From NCBI GenBank assembly GCA_947168665.1, contig CAMVMX010000003.1, forward strand, positions 62,001-126,000: a stretch of DNA of 64,000 bases, written 5' to 3'. Shown one piece after another: positions 31,756 through 40,880 of this stretch. The stretch comes from an uncultured Bacteroidales bacterium. GTDB lineage: Bacteria; Bacteroidota; Bacteroidia; Bacteroidales; P3. A program made the translations under genes and the position numbers. Under the pieces are notes generated by a model. The model was not told the DNA's origin and did no database searches. It saw only the letters and a list, made by a program, of their open reading frames with translations. Every line of letters starts with the position of its first letter. Positions within the stretch are counted from its first letter, which is position 1.

Positions 31756-33612
31756 TTATTCTTCGTCGAAGCGGAGGTCTTTGACGTTGATTTGTATCTC
31801 GGTTTTGCCGTTCCAGTAGTTCTCTTCGAGGGTGTAGCAGATGGTGAATGGGTCGCCCCGTTTGACTCGGGGGTAGCAATGCCCCAGCTGGAAGCCTATG
31901 GCGGGGAAGGTTTTGGAGCGCGACAGCAATGAGATGACGTTGAACTTGAGGTGGTTGGTGCCCACCACGCGGGGATAGCCCGTGTCGACCAAACTGTGCG
32001 ACATGAACACTGGTACGTTGTTCTCCGGTCCAAAGGGTCCGAACTGCTTGAGGATGCGGAGGAATTTGGGGGTGATGTGACGGCCGAAGTCTATCTCGGC
32101 ATCGATTTCAATCTCTGGCACCATGCTTTCTTTGGGCAGGTTTTGGTTCACCACCTCCTCGAAGCGGAGGATGAAAGCGTCGAGGTTTTCGGGCTTGACG
32201 GATACTCCGGCGGCGCAGCGGTGGCCGCCGAAATGCTCGAGCAGGTCGCTGCACTGTTCGAGAGCGGCGTGTACGTCGAACTCCTTGATGCTGCGTGCCG
32301 AACCGGTGAAGAGGTCGTCGGTGGAGCGGGTGAAGATGACAGTGGGCTTGTAGTAGGCTTCCACCAGCCGCGAGGCCACGATGCCCACCACACCCTTGTG
32401 CCAGCTTTCGTCGAAGAGGACGATGCTTTTGCGCCCCCGCATGACGGGGTTGCTCTCTATGCGCCGCTTGGCCTCTTCGGTGGCCGAGCTGTCGAGGTCT
32501 TTGCGCTGGCGGTTGAACTCGTCGATTTCCTTGGCCAGCATCTCGGCCTGTGCGGCGTTGTCGCTCAGCAGCAGGCGCACAGAGTCGAAGGCGCTGCGGA
32601 TGCGTCCGGCGGCGTTGATGCGGGGACCCACCAGGAACACGAGGTCGGTGATGTTGAGTTCCTTCTCGAAGTAGCCCGCCTGTTGGGTGGACTGGGTGGT
32701 GGGGTTAGGCGCAACGGGCTGGTTGGCTGGCCGGCGGTCGACATGGCCGTAACGCAGAATGGCCTCGATGCCGGGTCGGGGATGGGTATTGATGACTTTG
32801 AGTCCGTATGCGGCCAGCACTCGGTTCTCGCCCATGATGGGCACGATGTCGGAGGCGATGCTCACGGCTACGAGGTCGAGGTATTTGAGCAGACGCAGCT
32901 GCAGCGCGTCGCGCTTCTCGCGCCGTGCGTCGTCCAGCCGTTCAGGCGGGTCGCAGAGGCGCACACCCATGCGTTGCTCCTGGTGGGCTTCGACAATCTT
33001 GAATCCGATGCCGCATCCCGACAGCTCCTTGTAGGGGTAGGGGCAGTCCTCGCGCTTGGGGTCGAGCACGGCCACGGCGGCGGGAATGTTGGCACCGTCG
33101 GGCAGGTGGTGGTCGCCGATGATGAAGTCGATGCCCAGCGAGCGGGCATATTCCACCTGCTCGATGGCCTTGATGCCGCAGTCGAGGGCGATGACCAGTT
33201 TGACACCCGTGTCGCGGGCGAAGTCAATGCCTTGGAACGAAATGCCATACCCCTCGCTGTCGCGGTCGGGTATATAAAAATCTATGTTGCGGTGGAATGT
33301 ACTGAGGTAGGAGTACACCAGGGCAACAGCCGATGTGCCGTCCACGTCGTAGTCCCCATAGATGAGGATGCGCTCGCGACGGCGGACCGCCTCGTTGATA
33401 CGAGCTATGGCGCGGTCCATATCCTTCATGAGGAAAGGATCATGCAACTGGTCTAAGCTTGGTCGGAAGAAACACCGTGCCTCTTCGAATGTCGTAACTC
33501 CACGTTCAACCAGTAACGTGGCGATAATTTCATCAACTCCTAATGCTTCCGCAAGTTTTTTAACTACCTCTTTGTCATAATCTTTCCTTAATATCCAACG
33601 TTTTTCTTTCAT
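31756..33612 (-). CDS. recJ: Single-stranded-DNA-specific exonuclease RecJ
   Basis: A 618-aa DHH-superfamily nuclease degrading ssDNA 5'-3' in recombination and repair. Motifs: YGDYDVDGTSA, IALDCGIKA, the DHH triad in DHHLPDG, and the DHHA1 nucleic-acid motif GGHRCAAG near residue 470, followed by the C-terminal OB region. The length is slightly above the usual 560-580 aa because of an insertion around residue 300 (Pro/Thr/Gln-rich). A minus-strand TATCTTTA element (33626-33633) before the ATG is a weak promoter candidate. Confidence 0.95.
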   Translation of the reverse strand: MKEKRWILRKDYDKEVVKKLAEALGVDEIIATLLVERGVTTFEEARCFFRPSLDQLHDPFLMKDMDRAIARINEAVRRRERILIYGDYDVDGTSAVALVYSYLSTFHRNIDFYIPDRDSEGYGISFQGIDFARDTGVKLVIALDCGIKAIEQVEYARSLGIDFIIGDHHLPDGANIPAAVAVLDPKREDCPYPYKELSGCGIGFKIVEAHQEQRMGVRLCDPPERLDDARREKRDALQLRLLKYLDLVAVSIASDIVPIMGENRVLAAYGLKVINTHPRPGIEAILRYGHVDRRPANQPVAPNPTTQSTQQAGYFEKELNITDLVFLVGPRINAAGRIRSAFDSVRLLLSDNAAQAEMLAKEIDEFNRQRKDLDSSATEEAKRRIESNPVMRGRKSIVLFDESWHKGVVGIVASRLVEAYYKPTVIFTRSTDDLFTGSARSIKEFDVHAALEQCSDLLEHFGGHRCAAGVSVKPENLDAFILRFEEVVNQNLPKESMVPEIEIDAEIDFGRHITPKFLRILKQFGPFGPENNVPVFMSHSLVDTGYPRVVGTNHLKFNVISLLSRSKTFPAIGFQLGHCYPRVKRGDPFTICYTLEENYWNGKTEIQINVKDLRFDEE

Positions 33613-33840
33613 TTTTTACTGGTTGTAAAGATACAACTTTTTTTTTAATTGAATGAAAAAAAATCAAGTTTTTCAACATTGGGGATGTTAAGGGTCTGAT
33701 GGATATTGTTTTATTGTCTCTAACTTCGCCCGCCTTGCCCTCCAGTTCCGGCTGTGCTGCACATGTTTCTCATCCAGTGCATATTGAAATGCCGTAGTGG
33801 GAGGGTGGAACGAGTGTCGGATTATTGGAGGAAGGGCGGA
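33613..33840. other. Intergenic spacer upstream of recJ
   Basis: A 228-bp spacer between two minus-strand genes. It contains A/T tracts and the degenerate promoter element TATCTTTA (33626-33633, minus). No gene or repeat was seen. Confidence 0.5.
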
Positions 33841-35004
33841 TTAATCGACAATGAGGTAGCGGCCGCCGAAGGCGATGCCCACGTGCGCCATGAGGCAGAG
33901 TCCGGCGGGGCTGCCCTCGATGCGGGGGAATGAAGTGTATGAGAGCATCACTTTGCTGTGTAGCGATAGGCGGTTGCGCTCGGCGATGCGCCGGCTGCCG
34001 AAGAGGGCGCTGTAGTGCGGGAAGGGGTTCTGCTGCCAGAAGTGGTGGCGGAACATGAGTCCTATGGCGGGTTCGAGGCGGGTATAGGAAAAGCGGTCGG
34101 CTTGGTTGCGGAGGGTGCTGAGCTGGCGTATGCTGAGGGCGGCAAGGGGCGCCAGCTGTATATGGGTGTTGTCGATAAGCAGGAGGCCGTAGCCGATATT
34201 GTAGTTGGCGAGGAGGTAGGCTTGGCCATCGGTGAAGTTGTGGAGGGCTTGGCTTTCCTGGCCGTCGGAGTAGAGGGCCAGTTGCTTGCGCGCTTCGTGG
34301 TGGCTCATGATGCCTTCGATATTGAAAAGATGGCGTTTCCAGGTGAAGTCGAATCCATAGCCGATGGCGAATCCGGGTTTGAAGTCCCCGCCCATGGTGC
34401 CGAAGGGACAGTCTGCGCCCAGCGAGAAGTAAGCGCTGTAGCCAAAGGGATGGGGTGTGTAGGCTGGTCGGTAGGTGGCCGGGAGCAGGGCAAGCTCGTG
34501 GCGCACCTGTTGCTCGAAGGCGGCGAGGTCGGTGGTGTCGGCGCCGTCGTGCGTGCGGCTGCGGAAACCGGCTATGCGGGTGTTGAGCCTGTCGCTGGCG
34601 GCATAGAGTATGTTTTGGAAGGCACGGGGTTCGTCGGCAGTGTTGAGCGCCCGTTGCAGGGTGCGGCGCTCCACTTCAAGCATGTCGAATACCACTTGGT
34701 GGTAGCGCAGCAGTTCGGGTGTGCGGTGGTTGGCGGATACCCACGACGATCCGGGAATCATGCACGCAGTGGCAAGGTAGTAGTGCGACAGGATGCCGTC
34801 GATGGTGTCGTGGACGGGAGCGTAGCCGAGTTCGTATTGCAGCAATGATGGTTCTGCACCGGCAGCGGGCATGAGGGTGAAGTCGCCCCAAGTGAGAGGG
34901 CCCTGGTCCCAGGTGCGTTGTTCGGTCTGGGCGGTGGCTGGTGTGAGGGCTGCTGAGAGGATGAAATAGGCGGTAAGAAGAACTGGGGCAATAAGTCTTT
35001 TCAT
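33841..35004 (-). CDS. Secreted / outer-membrane protein of unknown function
   Basis: 387 aa. The signal peptide ends at TPATAQ. The C-terminal half has alternating aromatic/hydrophobic strands with glycine turns (GYSAYFSLGADCPFG, FAIGYGFDFTW, VGIAFGGRYLIVD) that suggest an outer-membrane barrel or beta-rich domain. The N-terminal half contains helical segments with many conserved-looking Arg/His. No family was recognised. It is followed 33 bp upstream by the Rpn-like gene on the same strand, but function sharing is not evident. Confidence 0.7.
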   Translation of the reverse strand: MKRLIAPVLLTAYFILSAALTPATAQTEQRTWDQGPLTWGDFTLMPAAGAEPSLLQYELGYAPVHDTIDGILSHYYLATACMIPGSSWVSANHRTPELLRYHQVVFDMLEVERRTLQRALNTADEPRAFQNILYAASDRLNTRIAGFRSRTHDGADTTDLAAFEQQVRHELALLPATYRPAYTPHPFGYSAYFSLGADCPFGTMGGDFKPGFAIGYGFDFTWKRHLFNIEGIMSHHEARKQLALYSDGQESQALHNFTDGQAYLLANYNIGYGLLLIDNTHIQLAPLAALSIRQLSTLRNQADRFSYTRLEPAIGLMFRHHFWQQNPFPHYSALFGSRRIAERNRLSLHSKVMLSYTSFPRIEGSPAGLCLMAHVGIAFGGRYLIVD

Positions 35005-35037
35005 GTTGCAGAGTGTTGTTTCAGTTACCGTTGCAGG

Positions 35038-35922
35038 CTATAAGCTATCAATCTCTTTGGGAGAGAGGCCTGTGGCTTGTGCGATGTCGGTCACAGGGAG
35101 GTTGGCGTTCTTCAGGTTGCGGGCTATTTCACGGGCTTTCTCGTTGCGGCCTTGTTCCCTTCCTTCCTCGTGGCCTTCGTCGTGGCCTTCGCGGCGGGCT
35201 GTGAGGACGGCATTGTTGATATCGTTCCAGGCCTTGAAATTGTCATAGTAGGCTCGCTGTTCTTCGGGGGTGAAGCGTGAGATTTCGGCTTGCTCGAACA
35301 GGCGTGTGAAGATGCGGCCCTGCAGTTCGGGGGGCCGCTCCATGAGCTTGGAGAGGTTGCTGAGCACGAACAGCCATTTGTCGAGAGGGGTGACAAGTTC
35401 GTTGACCTTCTTTTTGAATTTGGGCATTTCGAGATAGATGAAGGTGAGCTTGTCGAAGAAGACGTGCTTGTCGTCGACATCCATGAGCTTGACTGTGTGG
35501 TGCATGCATTCGGGACTGTATTCGTCGTCGGGGAAGACGAAGTTGAGTATGCCGACGGTGTATACGCGGTTGAGGCGGAAGTCCCACTGGTCGCCTTTGT
35601 CGGCCTGCTCCTGGATGGGGAAGGTGGCGTAGTAGACGCTGCGGTCTTTGTAGAATTGTTGGAAGACGTTCTGCATCTCGACGATGAACTTTTCGCCCTT
35701 GGTGTTCTCGCAATAGACGTCGAAAATGGCGCGGCGCGACTCCTGATTGGCTCCAAGATGCTCGCTGTTGAGGTAGTGGATGTCGGTAATGACTTGTTCG
35801 CCCTCGAACAGAGCGTTGAGGAAGTCGGCAAGGAGTTCTTTGTTGAATTCGGTGCCGAAGAGTTTCTTGAACCCGAAATCGGTGTAGGGGTTGATGTAGC
35901 GGGCGTCGTGTGGGGTTCTCAT
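35038..35922 (-). CDS. Rpn-family PD-(D/E)XK nuclease
   Basis: A 294-aa protein of the Rpn/PDDEXK_2 family (PF12784), often mislabelled as transposase. The N-terminus YINPYTDFGFKKLFG is the family hallmark. The nuclease core has RAIFDVYC, then GEKFIVEMQN, giving the D...E-x-Q catalytic pattern. The C-terminus has a Glu/Gly/His-rich hinge (EGHDEGHEEGREQGRNE) and a short helix-turn-helix-like tail (TDIAQATGLSPKEI). Family members are small nucleases implicated in recombination and phage defence. There are no terminal repeats or other transposon parts, so it stands alone. Confidence 0.9.
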   Translation of the reverse strand: MRTPHDARYINPYTDFGFKKLFGTEFNKELLADFLNALFEGEQVITDIHYLNSEHLGANQESRRAIFDVYCENTKGEKFIVEMQNVFQQFYKDRSVYYATFPIQEQADKGDQWDFRLNRVYTVGILNFVFPDDEYSPECMHHTVKLMDVDDKHVFFDKLTFIYLEMPKFKKKVNELVTPLDKWLFVLSNLSKLMERPPELQGRIFTRLFEQAEISRFTPEEQRAYYDNFKAWNDINNAVLTARREGHDEGHEEGREQGRNEKAREIARNLKNANLPVTDIAQATGLSPKEIDSL

Positions 35923-35960
35923 GGTGGACTGTTTCTGTGATTAACGTGGCGGGAGCGATT

Positions 35961-37367
35961 TTATTGTGTATGGGATGCGGAGGAGTGCGCGGACGGTCGG
36001 GCTTCGGTGTTGGATCGGAGGAAGTGCCATACTTCGCGCCAGGAGGCTTTCTGCCCGTAGCGGAGGATGGCGGACCGGTAGACTTTGGCGGCGGCCCAGA
36101 TGCAGAGGGGGAAGGTGGCAAGGAGCAGCAGCATGGAGAGCAACACTTGCCAGAATGGGACGCCAAAGGGAATGCGCAGCAGCATGGCTACGGGCGAGGT
36201 GAAGGGGATGAGGGAGAGCCAGACGCTGAGACTGCCGGAGGGTTGGCCCACCATGGAGGGAAGAAGCAGGAGGGTGAGCAGCAGGGGGATGGTGAGGGGT
36301 AGGGTGAATTGCTGCGAGTCGGTCTCGTTGTCGACCAGCGAACCAGCGGCGGCGAAGAGGGAGGCGTAGAGCAGATAGCCGAACACGAAGTAAAACAGGA
36401 AGAGGAGGATGAGCATGGCAAAGTTGATGCCAGTGAGGCCTTCAATCAGGTCCTGAAGGCTGTTGTCGATGCCTTGGCCGGCTTGGTACTGCGCGGCACG
36501 CTCCTGTTCGGTTTGGTATTGATAGGTGGCTTCGGATCCTTTGGTGGCAATCTCAGTCTTGCTGTGGCGTGCGGAGGCCTGTTCGAAGAGGTCGGCATGG
36601 GTGAGCTGGACTCCCGTGACCAAAGCGCCGGCCAGCAGCACCCACAGTGCAAACTGGGTAAGGCCCACAAGGCCTATGCCCACCACTTTGCCCATCATGA
36701 GCTGGAAGGGCTTGACGCTGCATACGATGATTTCTACAATGCGGCTGGTCTTCTCTTCCATGACGCCGCGCATTACCTGCGAGCCGAACATGAAGACGGC
36801 TATGAAGACCAGCAGGGCCAGAAGGGCGCCTACGACAATCTTGACCTGAAGGAAGCCGTCGCGGCCGGTCTCAATGTCTTGTGCGCGGAGCCGGATGTGG
36901 GTGGAGGTGAGGAGGGCATAGTCGTCAGGGGTGAGGCCGTGGACATCGAGGAGGATGCGGTTGCGGAGTATTTCCTGCAGCTGGTTTTGGGCATCGGTCT
37001 GGACGGTGAGGGAGGGGGTGTCGGAGCGGTAGAAGAGGTATGCGTCGCGGGGCAGGGTGGTTTCGCGGGCGGGGATGTAGATGATTGCGTCAAGGCTGTC
37101 GTGTTGCTGAAGCTGCCGTCGTGCGTAGTCGATGCTGCCGGCTCCGTGGTAGGTAATGTCGCGGCTTGAACGGAACTGGTCTTGGAAGAGTCCTGTGTCA
37201 TCGACAACCAGCACGTGTGCGTGTTCCAGCGGGCGCGAGGCCAGAATGATGGGGATGGCATAGACCACGGCCAGCAGGACGGGCACAACGATGGTGAGTA
37301 TCCAAAAGGAGGGCTTCTTGACGCGGGTGAGGTATTCGCGCTGTATGACGAGGGGTATCTTGTTCAT
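35961..37367 (-). CDS. ABC-2 type transporter permease (NatB-like)
   Basis: A 468-aa membrane protein. The N-terminal helix (WILTIVVPVLLAVVYAIPI) is followed by a large extracytoplasmic domain (about residues 50-190) and then five or six C-terminal helices. This is the ABC2_membrane_3 layout of NatB/CcmB-like exporters. It lies 52 bp downstream of the ATPase gene and is probably co-transcribed with it. Related pairs export sodium or unknown substrates. Confidence 0.87.
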   Translation of the reverse strand: MNKIPLVIQREYLTRVKKPSFWILTIVVPVLLAVVYAIPIILASRPLEHAHVLVVDDTGLFQDQFRSSRDITYHGAGSIDYARRQLQQHDSLDAIIYIPARETTLPRDAYLFYRSDTPSLTVQTDAQNQLQEILRNRILLDVHGLTPDDYALLTSTHIRLRAQDIETGRDGFLQVKIVVGALLALLVFIAVFMFGSQVMRGVMEEKTSRIVEIIVCSVKPFQLMMGKVVGIGLVGLTQFALWVLLAGALVTGVQLTHADLFEQASARHSKTEIATKGSEATYQYQTEQERAAQYQAGQGIDNSLQDLIEGLTGINFAMLILLFLFYFVFGYLLYASLFAAAGSLVDNETDSQQFTLPLTIPLLLTLLLLPSMVGQPSGSLSVWLSLIPFTSPVAMLLRIPFGVPFWQVLLSMLLLLATFPLCIWAAAKVYRSAILRYGQKASWREVWHFLRSNTEARPSAHSSASHTQ

Positions 37368-37419
37368 GAATGATGGATTGAAGGTTGTGGGTTAAAGGTT
37401 TTTGGGCGGGGAAGGGGAA

Positions 37420-38127
37420 TCAGTTTTGGACAGTGTTGATGAAGATGCGGTCGAGTGGAAGCCCTTGATGGCTGGCTTTGATGTCGGCCAGGGGGCCACA
37501 CAGCATGACGCGTGCGTGGTGGATAAGGGCTATGTCGTCGCAAAGCTCCTCGGCCGAGGGCATGTTGTGGGTGGAGAAGATGATGGTGGTGCCTTGCTCT
37601 TTGAGACGGAGGATTTCTCGCTTCAGGAGGTCGGCATTGACGGGGTCAAAGCCACTGAAAGGTTCGTCGAGTATCAACAGAGCGGGATTGTGCAGAACGG
37701 TGACGACAAACTGCACCTTCTGTTGCATGCCTTTGGAAAGTTCTTCGACCCGGCGGTTCCACCACGAGTCAATCTCCAGCCGGCCGAACCACTGGTGGAG
37801 CCGTTGTTCGGCGGTGGTTTTGTCGAGGCCTTTGAGACGAGCCAGGTAGACTGCCTGTTCGCCCACCCGCATTTTTTTGTATAGACCCCGCTCTTCGGGC
37901 AGATAGCCTATCTGCGCCACGTCCTCCGCCGTCATGGGGTGTCCGCTGAAGAGGATGCTTCCGCTGTCAGGTGCGATGATGTGGTTGATGATGCGGATAA
38001 GGGTGGTTTTGCCCGCTCCGTTGGGGCCGAGAAGGCCGAACACTTTGCCCTGCCCCACATGCAGGTTGATGCCGTCAAGGGCGCGGAAAGAGCCATAGGT
38101 TTTGGATATATTGTCAATGGTTAGCAT
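37420..38127 (-). CDS. ABC transporter ATP-binding protein (NatA-like)
   Basis: A 235-aa ATPase with Walker A GPNGAGKTT near residue 35, Q-loop region YLPEERGLYKKM, signature ELSKGMQQKVQ and Walker B LILDEPFSGFDP, then H-loop FSTHNM. The 'SKGMQQK' signature is characteristic of the NatA/YhaQ group. It pairs with the permease encoded directly downstream. Confidence 0.92.
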   Translation of the reverse strand: MLTIDNISKTYGSFRALDGINLHVGQGKVFGLLGPNGAGKTTLIRIINHIIAPDSGSILFSGHPMTAEDVAQIGYLPEERGLYKKMRVGEQAVYLARLKGLDKTTAEQRLHQWFGRLEIDSWWNRRVEELSKGMQQKVQFVVTVLHNPALLILDEPFSGFDPVNADLLKREILRLKEQGTTIIFSTHNMPSAEELCDDIALIHHARVMLCGPLADIKASHQGLPLDRIFINTVQN

Positions 38128-38147
38128 ACTGTTGTGTTGAAAAGGGT

Positions 38148-40199
38148 TTATGCTTGGCTGCTGCGGGACCGTCGGATGAGGATGATTTCAGCCAGCAGGG
38201 CCAGCAGGGCCAGCCCGATGCACCACCGCCATAGGGGGGTGCCTTGGTTGCGGGAGCGTATATAGTCGGTCATGGACTTGGAGGCCGATGGGGTCATGGT
38301 GCAGTTGGCGAGGCCGCCGTCGCGGATGGCCTGCCGGATGTCGGCCGCCGAGAGGCAGTCCAGCTCCGACTCCTCTCGGCTGTAGTTGAACGACAGGCTC
38401 TCAAATGGGGCGGGGGAGAGGAGGTAGTTGCCGGATGTCTCTATCTCCCCGTGGGGGAAGATGTAGTTGCGCGAGCCGATGCGGCGGATGTCGGGGATGT
38501 ATTCAAGACGGGGCTCGGCGGGAAAGGTATTGCTCACGCTGCGGGACTGCTGTTCGGTTTGGGAGGAGAGGAGGGGAATGGGGTCGGAGGCGGTGAGGAG
38601 GTGGTAGGGTTGTGGCTGGGGGGTGCTGAAAAGGGCCATGTTGTATACCGTGGGGACAAAGAGGGCTTGTTGCACCAGGTCGGTGAATTCGGGCCGTAGG
38701 GGGGTGGAGAAGAGATACAGGTGTCCTTGCCCAAAGGGTGTCTCGGACAGGAGGTTCGTTCCGTCGACGAGAGCTATTACCTGCCGGGTCACCGTGTTGG
38801 CCGATTGCTGCATCAGGTAATGCCCCTGGGTGGTGGGCAGTTCCATCTCTTCATTGCGGCTGCTGAATACCCCCCGATACAAGTCGTGGTCGTATTGCAG
38901 CCCCAAAGCCCGGGTGGCTTTTGAATGCCAGTAGCCCAGCAGGGGCGCCCGGAGGGAGCCAAGAAACTGATTGTAGGAGGAGGTTTCAGCGTCTGGCGGG
39001 GGGATGACCAGTAGTGTGCCGCCGTCGTCGACAAACTGTGCAAGGGTCTGGGCCAGGCCTGAAGGGATGGCATGGACTTCGTCAATAATGATGAAGCGGC
39101 TTTCGGCCAGATGGGTATAGTCCAAGCTATTGTAGGATTCTTGGAGGTAGCGAGTCAGCGAGTCGGTGGCAAAGAGCTTGCGGATATAGGGGTTCTCGCT
39201 CTTGCCGCTGACCACCAGCAGGGGCAGCCGTGTAGTGACAGGCAGGGAGAAATAGAGTCTGTCGTCGAAAGTGACGGGATAGTCGGTGGTCTCGACATAG
39301 CCCTGCTGCAGACTGTCGCCCTGAATGGTGAATGTGAGCGAGGCGGTCGCGGAGCTGTGGGCAGCGATGTCAACCGAGGTGACAGCCCGTTGCTGGCTGC
39401 CTACATATAGCCGCAGGGGCTGCCTTTCGACAGCTTTGTCGCCGCCGTTGTGTACGCGTGCTTCCACGCGCACTGTGGCCCCTTGGAAGTAGGCGGGGCT
39501 GTTGAACATCAGGGTGTCAAGATAAACGTTGGCCAGCGAGCTTCCACCCAGGGGGATGAAGGTGGTGTGGATGGAACTGTCGGAGGGATATTCGGCCAAG
39601 TTGGCGGTGGAACGTTGAAAGTCGCTGATGATATATGCGTGGCGGTTGGCGGCGGTTGCGGAATGGAGGAATTCGTGCTGCCGCAGGGCCATAGAGGCCA
39701 TAAGGGCAGTCGCGCCACCGGCCTGAATATCGTCCACGGCACTCAGAAACTCCTCGCGGCTCAGCCAGCGGAACTGGTTTCCCGCCGCGTTGTTGGTGAG
39801 CAGCTGCAAGGGCACGGAGGGGTCGTAGGCAGCGGCAATCTCGCGGGCTTTCTGCTTGGCGGTCTCGATAAGGCTGCCGTCCATCCCGCCGCACTCCATG
39901 CTGTAGGAGTTGTCCACATAGACACTCACCACCGTGCCGCCGGACTGCAGAGTCGACCCCTTGTGCGGGATTACAGGTTGGCAGAAGGCCAGCACGATGA
40001 ATACAATGGCCAGGATGCGGGCGGCCAAAACGAGCAGCTGGCGCAGGTTGCGCTGGCGGCGGTTCTCGTTCTCCAGTTCCTGCAGCATATCGACATTGCT
40101 GAAGTATACCTTGCGGTAGCGGCGCAGCTGTAGCAGGTGGATGACTATGGGGATGGCTATGGCCACCAGCCCAATAAGGAAAAGGGGTTGTGTCAGCAT
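38148..40199 (-). CDS. BatA-type membrane protein with vWA-like domain
   Basis: 683 aa. The first 90 residues are the aerotolerance-regulator N-terminal (BatA, PF07584) signature: two helices flanking PIVIHLLQLRRYRKVYFSNV and RQLLVLAARILAIV. A von Willebrand A-like domain follows with the MIDAS-type D-N-S-Y-S. A central beta-rich part, a DUF4159-like segment with FVDDGGTLLVIPP, and a final C-terminal helix (CIGLALLALLAEIILI) complete it. Its 3' end is 20 bp before the ABC ATPase gene and its 5' end overlaps nth by 7 bp. Function in Bacteroidota is unsettled. Confidence 0.85.
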   Translation of the reverse strand: MLTQPLFLIGLVAIAIPIVIHLLQLRRYRKVYFSNVDMLQELENENRRQRNLRQLLVLAARILAIVFIVLAFCQPVIPHKGSTLQSGGTVVSVYVDNSYSMECGGMDGSLIETAKQKAREIAAAYDPSVPLQLLTNNAAGNQFRWLSREEFLSAVDDIQAGGATALMASMALRQHEFLHSATAANRHAYIISDFQRSTANLAEYPSDSSIHTTFIPLGGSSLANVYLDTLMFNSPAYFQGATVRVEARVHNGGDKAVERQPLRLYVGSQQRAVTSVDIAAHSSATASLTFTIQGDSLQQGYVETTDYPVTFDDRLYFSLPVTTRLPLLVVSGKSENPYIRKLFATDSLTRYLQESYNSLDYTHLAESRFIIIDEVHAIPSGLAQTLAQFVDDGGTLLVIPPPDAETSSYNQFLGSLRAPLLGYWHSKATRALGLQYDHDLYRGVFSSRNEEMELPTTQGHYLMQQSANTVTRQVIALVDGTNLLSETPFGQGHLYLFSTPLRPEFTDLVQQALFVPTVYNMALFSTPQPQPYHLLTASDPIPLLSSQTEQQSRSVSNTFPAEPRLEYIPDIRRIGSRNYIFPHGEIETSGNYLLSPAPFESLSFNYSREESELDCLSAADIRQAIRDGGLANCTMTPSASKSMTDYIRSRNQGTPLWRWCIGLALLALLAEIILIRRSRSSQA

Positions 40200-40852
40200 G
40201 GGCGGTTCTTTTTAGGGGCTGATTGCTGATACCATAAACATAGTTCCGTCAGGCCGCATTCGGAGCAGTGGGGCTTGCGGGCTTGGCACACATAGCGGCC
40301 GTGCAGAATCAGCCAGTGGTGGGCGATGGGTATTTTCTCCTCTGGTATGTGTTTGACCAGCTCGCGCTCGGTCTGGAGGGGAGTCTTGCTGTTGCGCGTC
40401 AGCCCGATGCGGTTGGCCACGCGGAACACATGGGTGTCCACCGCCAAGGCGGGCAGGTTGAAGACTACCGAGGCTATCACGTTGGCCGTCTTGCGCCCCA
40501 CGCCCGGAAGGGTCTGCAACTCGTCCACATCGCTCGGCACTTCGCCGCCAAAGTCCTCCATCAGCTTGCGGGCCATGCCCGCCAGGTGCTTGCTCTTGTT
40601 GTGGGGATAGGAGATTGAATGGATGTATTCGAATAGCTCGTCGGGGGTGGCTTGGGCCATCGCTGCGGCGTCGGGATAGGCGGCAAAGAGGGCCGGAGTG
40701 GTCATGTTGACCCGTTTGTCCGTACACTGCGCCGAGAGGATCACGGCCACCAGCAGCTGGAACGGGTTCTCATAGTGCAGCTCCGATTGGGCCGTGGGCC
40801 GGGCCTCCTCAAAATAGGCTATCAGACGGGTGTATCGTTCTTTCTGTGTCAC
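40193..40852 (-). CDS. nth: Endonuclease III
   Basis: A 219-aa DNA glycosylase/AP lyase of base excision repair. It shows the helix-hairpin-helix LPGVGRKTANV with the catalytic Lys, the catalytic Asp in VDTHVFRV, and a complete [4Fe-4S] cluster motif C-x6-C-x2-C-x5-C at the C-terminus. The start codon is GTG (40850-40852); no ATG gives the family N-terminus. It overlaps the BatA-like gene by 7 bp and follows the EEP hydrolase gene by 28 bp. Confidence 0.95.
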   Translation of the reverse strand: MTQKERYTRLIAYFEEARPTAQSELHYENPFQLLVAVILSAQCTDKRVNMTTPALFAAYPDAAAMAQATPDELFEYIHSISYPHNKSKHLAGMARKLMEDFGGEVPSDVDELQTLPGVGRKTANVIASVVFNLPALAVDTHVFRVANRIGLTRNSKTPLQTERELVKHIPEEKIPIAHHWLILHGRYVCQARKPHCSECGLTELCLWYQQSAPKKNRPC

Positions 40853-40880
40853 GTCGAAACTGTTTTTGGGAAGGGTGGTA

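Noticed and set aside
35038..35922. Transposase of an insertion sequence
   Set aside because: Although Rpn proteins are often labelled transposase, no terminal inverted repeats or target duplication were seen; it is better read as a stand-alone PD-(D/E)XK nuclease.
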